A DNA stretch of 36,101 bases, taken from assembly GCA_945903265.1 (NCBI GenBank), contig CAMDNQ010000029.1, positions 1 to 36,101 of the forward strand, written 5' to 3'. Every line of letters starts with the position of its first letter. Within the stretch, counting starts at the first letter, position 1. Position numbers and translations under genes: made by a program. The stretch comes from Candidatus Sulfopaludibacter sp. SbA3 (GTDB taxonomy: Bacteria > Acidobacteriota > Vicinamibacteria > Vicinamibacterales > UBA2999). Shown here piece by piece: positions 34,983-36,101 of the stretch. The notes under the pieces were generated by a model, which was given only the letters and a program-made list of their open reading frames with translations, was not told where the DNA came from and did not search any database.

Positions 34983-35032
34983 GACTCACAGTACCCCGCT
35001 CGAAGTATTAATGTAAACAGGTATTGATATCT

Positions 35033-35371
35033 TCACGCCGTCACCTGCCGCTGAATGTAACGGTCAATCCCGACCGCGCTGAATCGGACGCTTCGGCCGC
35101 GTCGAACGGTAAACGGCAAATGGGTCGCTTCGCGATACAGCCGGCTAGTGCTCATTCCCAACCTTTGGGCAGCCTCGCGAATGTCGAGCAGTCGGTCGCC
35201 GGTCGTCGCGGGAGTCGAAGCCGCCGATGCCTCAGCCAGGCGAGCGGCGAGCCCGGCGCTGATCGCGGCCACATGCGCGAGCGCGGCCACCACGAACTCG
35301 CTCGGCAAATCCTCGACCGTGCTCACATCTCCAAAGCTCTTGCCCAATACCGCTCTAACCCTGTTTTCCAC
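35033..35371 (-). CDS. AlpA/excisionase-like HTH DNA-binding protein
   Basis: 112 residues from a GTG at 35371. The C-terminal half (RLLDIREAAQRLGMSTSRLY, then PFTVRRGRSVRFSAVGIDRY) is a MerR/AlpA-type winged helix as found in phage and island excisionases. The first ~55 residues (SEFVVAALAHVAAISAGLAA) form helices of unknown role. It lies 50 bp upstream of the RHH gene on the same strand and overlaps a 22-codon ORF that carries the only strong ribosome site. It is a candidate directionality factor for the integrase. Confidence 0.82.
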   Translation of the reverse strand: MENRVRAVLGKSFGDVSTVEDLPSEFVVAALAHVAAISAGLAARLAEASAASTPATTGDRLLDIREAAQRLGMSTSRLYREATHLPFTVRRGRSVRFSAVGIDRYIQRQVTA

Positions 35372-35423
35372 CGCCGCGCCCCAGGACCGGCGAAGCCGGC
35401 GACGCAGAATCCATCCATTTCAT
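35355..35423 (-). CDS. 22-residue leader-type ORF with a strong Shine-Dalgarno site
   Basis: The ATG at 35423 follows AAAGGAGG by 5 nt, the best ribosome site in this region. The peptide is MKWMDSASPASPVLGRGG and four more residues (GKQG). It begins in an ATGA overlap with the preceding 82-aa ORF and ends 17 bp inside the AlpA-like gene, so it could deliver ribosomes to that weak GTG start. A frameshift that once joined it to the AlpA-like frame is another explanation. Confidence 0.5.
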   Translation of the reverse strand: MKWMDSASPASPVLGRGGGKQG

Positions 35424-35668
35424 TGCGCCCTCCTTTCACGCGCGGCGCCTGTTCGTAGCCTCGCCGCCGCGTCGAAGTTCCGAGCCCCTTTGCGAAAGTG
35501 ATCGAGAAGCTGCCTGCGCTCCCGGCGTTTACGCCGGCAATGCTGCCGCTGCCGCCTCGCTGTTTTTGCCCACACGCCAGCTATTCCCTCCGACCTATTA
35601 CTGGTGGCCTCTGTGACCTGTATCAGTCCCACGCTAGAAGCGACGGTCACGCATGGAACCGCTTCCAC
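35420..35668 (-). CDS. Small basic protein of the integrative element, unknown
   Basis: 82 residues from a GTG at 35668 that follows GGGGAGGG by 3-4 nt. The C-terminal half is highly basic and probably helical (ARRQRQHCRRKRRERRQLLD, HFRKGARNFDAAARL), as in small nucleic-acid-binding proteins. A second GTG (the V of GVWAKTARR) could also be the start. It overlaps the 22-codon ORF by ATGA and so belongs to the same transcript as the AlpA-like gene. No family is recognised. Confidence 0.5.
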   Translation of the reverse strand: MEAVPCVTVASSVGLIQVTEATSNRSEGIAGVWAKTARRQRQHCRRKRRERRQLLDHFRKGARNFDAAARLRTGAARERRAQ

Positions 35669-35990
35669 GCGCCCTCCCCGCTGCCGGGATTACTGTGCGG
35701 ACACGCCGGCAGGTTCTTGTTCGGACCGTTCTGCGCTCCCGTACTGATCCGCGGCCCGCCGCGGCGTCGGTTATTTGCGCGGGTCGTCCTGGCGACGACG
35801 TTGCCCGCTCGCTTGGGAGCTTCTTCCAGGGTTCCCCTTCAGGCGCGTGTATCGGACACGGCCTTTCGTCGGCTCCGGGTCAGCCTATGACACGTCTACG
35901 CAAATTGCGTGTAGGTCTATCGCGCCGGTAGCTTCGCCGCGCTTCCGATCGGCAGGTGCGCTCCGGGACCGTGCAGGTGCTCACTGTCGG
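35669..35990 (-). other. 322-bp region without a convincing gene
   Basis: Plus-strand frames here (for example 35498-35890) are Pro/Arg/Leu-rich and look like non-coding frames. An imperfect inverted repeat (CTACGCAA at 35896-35903 against TTGCGTGTAG just after) could be an operator or stem for the flanking HTH gene. Nothing else is supported. Confidence 0.4.
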
Positions 35991-36101
35991 TTATGGGGGC
36001 GAGGTATCACCTGCCGCCAAAGCGCGATCGAAGAGGTCTTCTGGGGGCGTGCTCAGGGCAGTCGCCAGAGCAAGCCGTTCATTCGCCGTGGCAGGCGTAT
36101 C
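35991..36101 (-). CDS. C-terminal end of an HTH (XRE-type) regulator
   Basis: The minus strand enters at the right edge in frame and gives DTPATANERLALATALSTPP, EDLFDRALAAGDTSPP and a TAA stop. The pattern PATAxRLAxALxxxPEDLFD is that of the last helices of XRE/Cro-type helix-turn-helix domains. Only 36 residues are visible. As the first gene seen from the right in the element's minus-strand module, it may be an element regulator. Confidence 0.65.
   Translation of the reverse strand, partial: DTPATANERLALATALSTPPEDLFDRALAAGDTSPP

Larger units (their letters stand above)
33661..36101. mobile_element. Integrative element at the tRNA-fMet 3' end (left part)
   Basis: Directly downstream of the tRNA lie a tyrosine integrase reading toward the tRNA, a small RHH protein overlapping it, an AlpA-like HTH protein, small ORFs and a further HTH gene. 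This is the classical tRNA-proximal module of genomic islands and ICEs. The distal attachment repeat and the cargo are beyond the right edge, so size and mobility type are unknown. The crossover presumably lies in the tRNA 3' half. Confidence 0.75.

Noticed and set aside
35498-35890. 130-codon plus-strand ORF near the right edge
   Set aside because: Pro/Leu/Arg/Cys-rich shadow overlapping the minus-strand 82-aa frame, with no ribosome site or family.

Overview
The window is high-GC bacterial DNA. Gene content and style (PadR regulator paired with a permease-prefix membrane protein, a primary-type sigma factor beside tRNA-Lys, palindromic REP-like elements, a soluble-receptor chemosensory operon) suggest an Acidobacteriota chromosome of the Vicinamibacteria type. 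That placement is inference, not measurement.

Left edge (1 to about 600): a junction or accessory zone. An IS3-family element, of which only the transposase OrfA N-terminus is in view, interrupts a GHKL-type ATPase gene. A foreign-looking 16-codon tail truncates the receiver domain of a hybrid histidine kinase.

554 to 11454, minus strand: one tightly overlapping chemosensory operon, read in the order cheY, cheA, cheW, a soluble chemoreceptor, a HEAT-repeat protein, cheR, cheB, a second CheY-like regulator, cheC, and a PAS hybrid kinase. Most joints are ATGA, GTGA or TAATG overlaps. Two genes (cheA and the HEAT gene) appear to use CTG starts at CTGA overlaps. The receptor has no membrane segment, and both coiled-coil arms are built from 28-residue (four-heptad) repeats around a central hairpin tip. 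I consider this the most unusual system here.

11558 to 32978: ordinary chromosomal genes. They are a Tat-exported dienelactone hydrolase-like protein, a secreted protein of unknown role, an ABC exporter, adenylate kinase, an autoregulated padR with a permease-prefix membrane protein, an SMP-30 lactonase-like protein, pterin carbinolamine dehydratase, an OsmC-like protein, a secreted beta-rich protein, tRNA-Lys(TTT), a sigma70 factor with a 12-bp minisatellite at its start, a one-TM protein, an ABC-2 transporter with a truncated adenylation-domain protein, a PilZ protein, purA, a histidine ammonia-lyase-like gene, an AAA+ ATPase with an altered Walker A, a DUF2007-RNase III fusion, a cystathionine synthase/lyase, DedA and CutA. 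Two palindromic repeat elements sit on gene ends.

32987 to 36101: an FtsB/DivIC-type division gene behind three TTGTAC promoter-like units, then the initiator tRNA-fMet gene. An integrative element lies against the tRNA 3' end: tyrosine integrase, a 51-aa ribbon-helix-helix protein, an AlpA-like HTH protein with an upstream 22-codon ORF, a small basic protein, and the C-terminus of an HTH protein running off the right edge. The far end of this element is not in the window.
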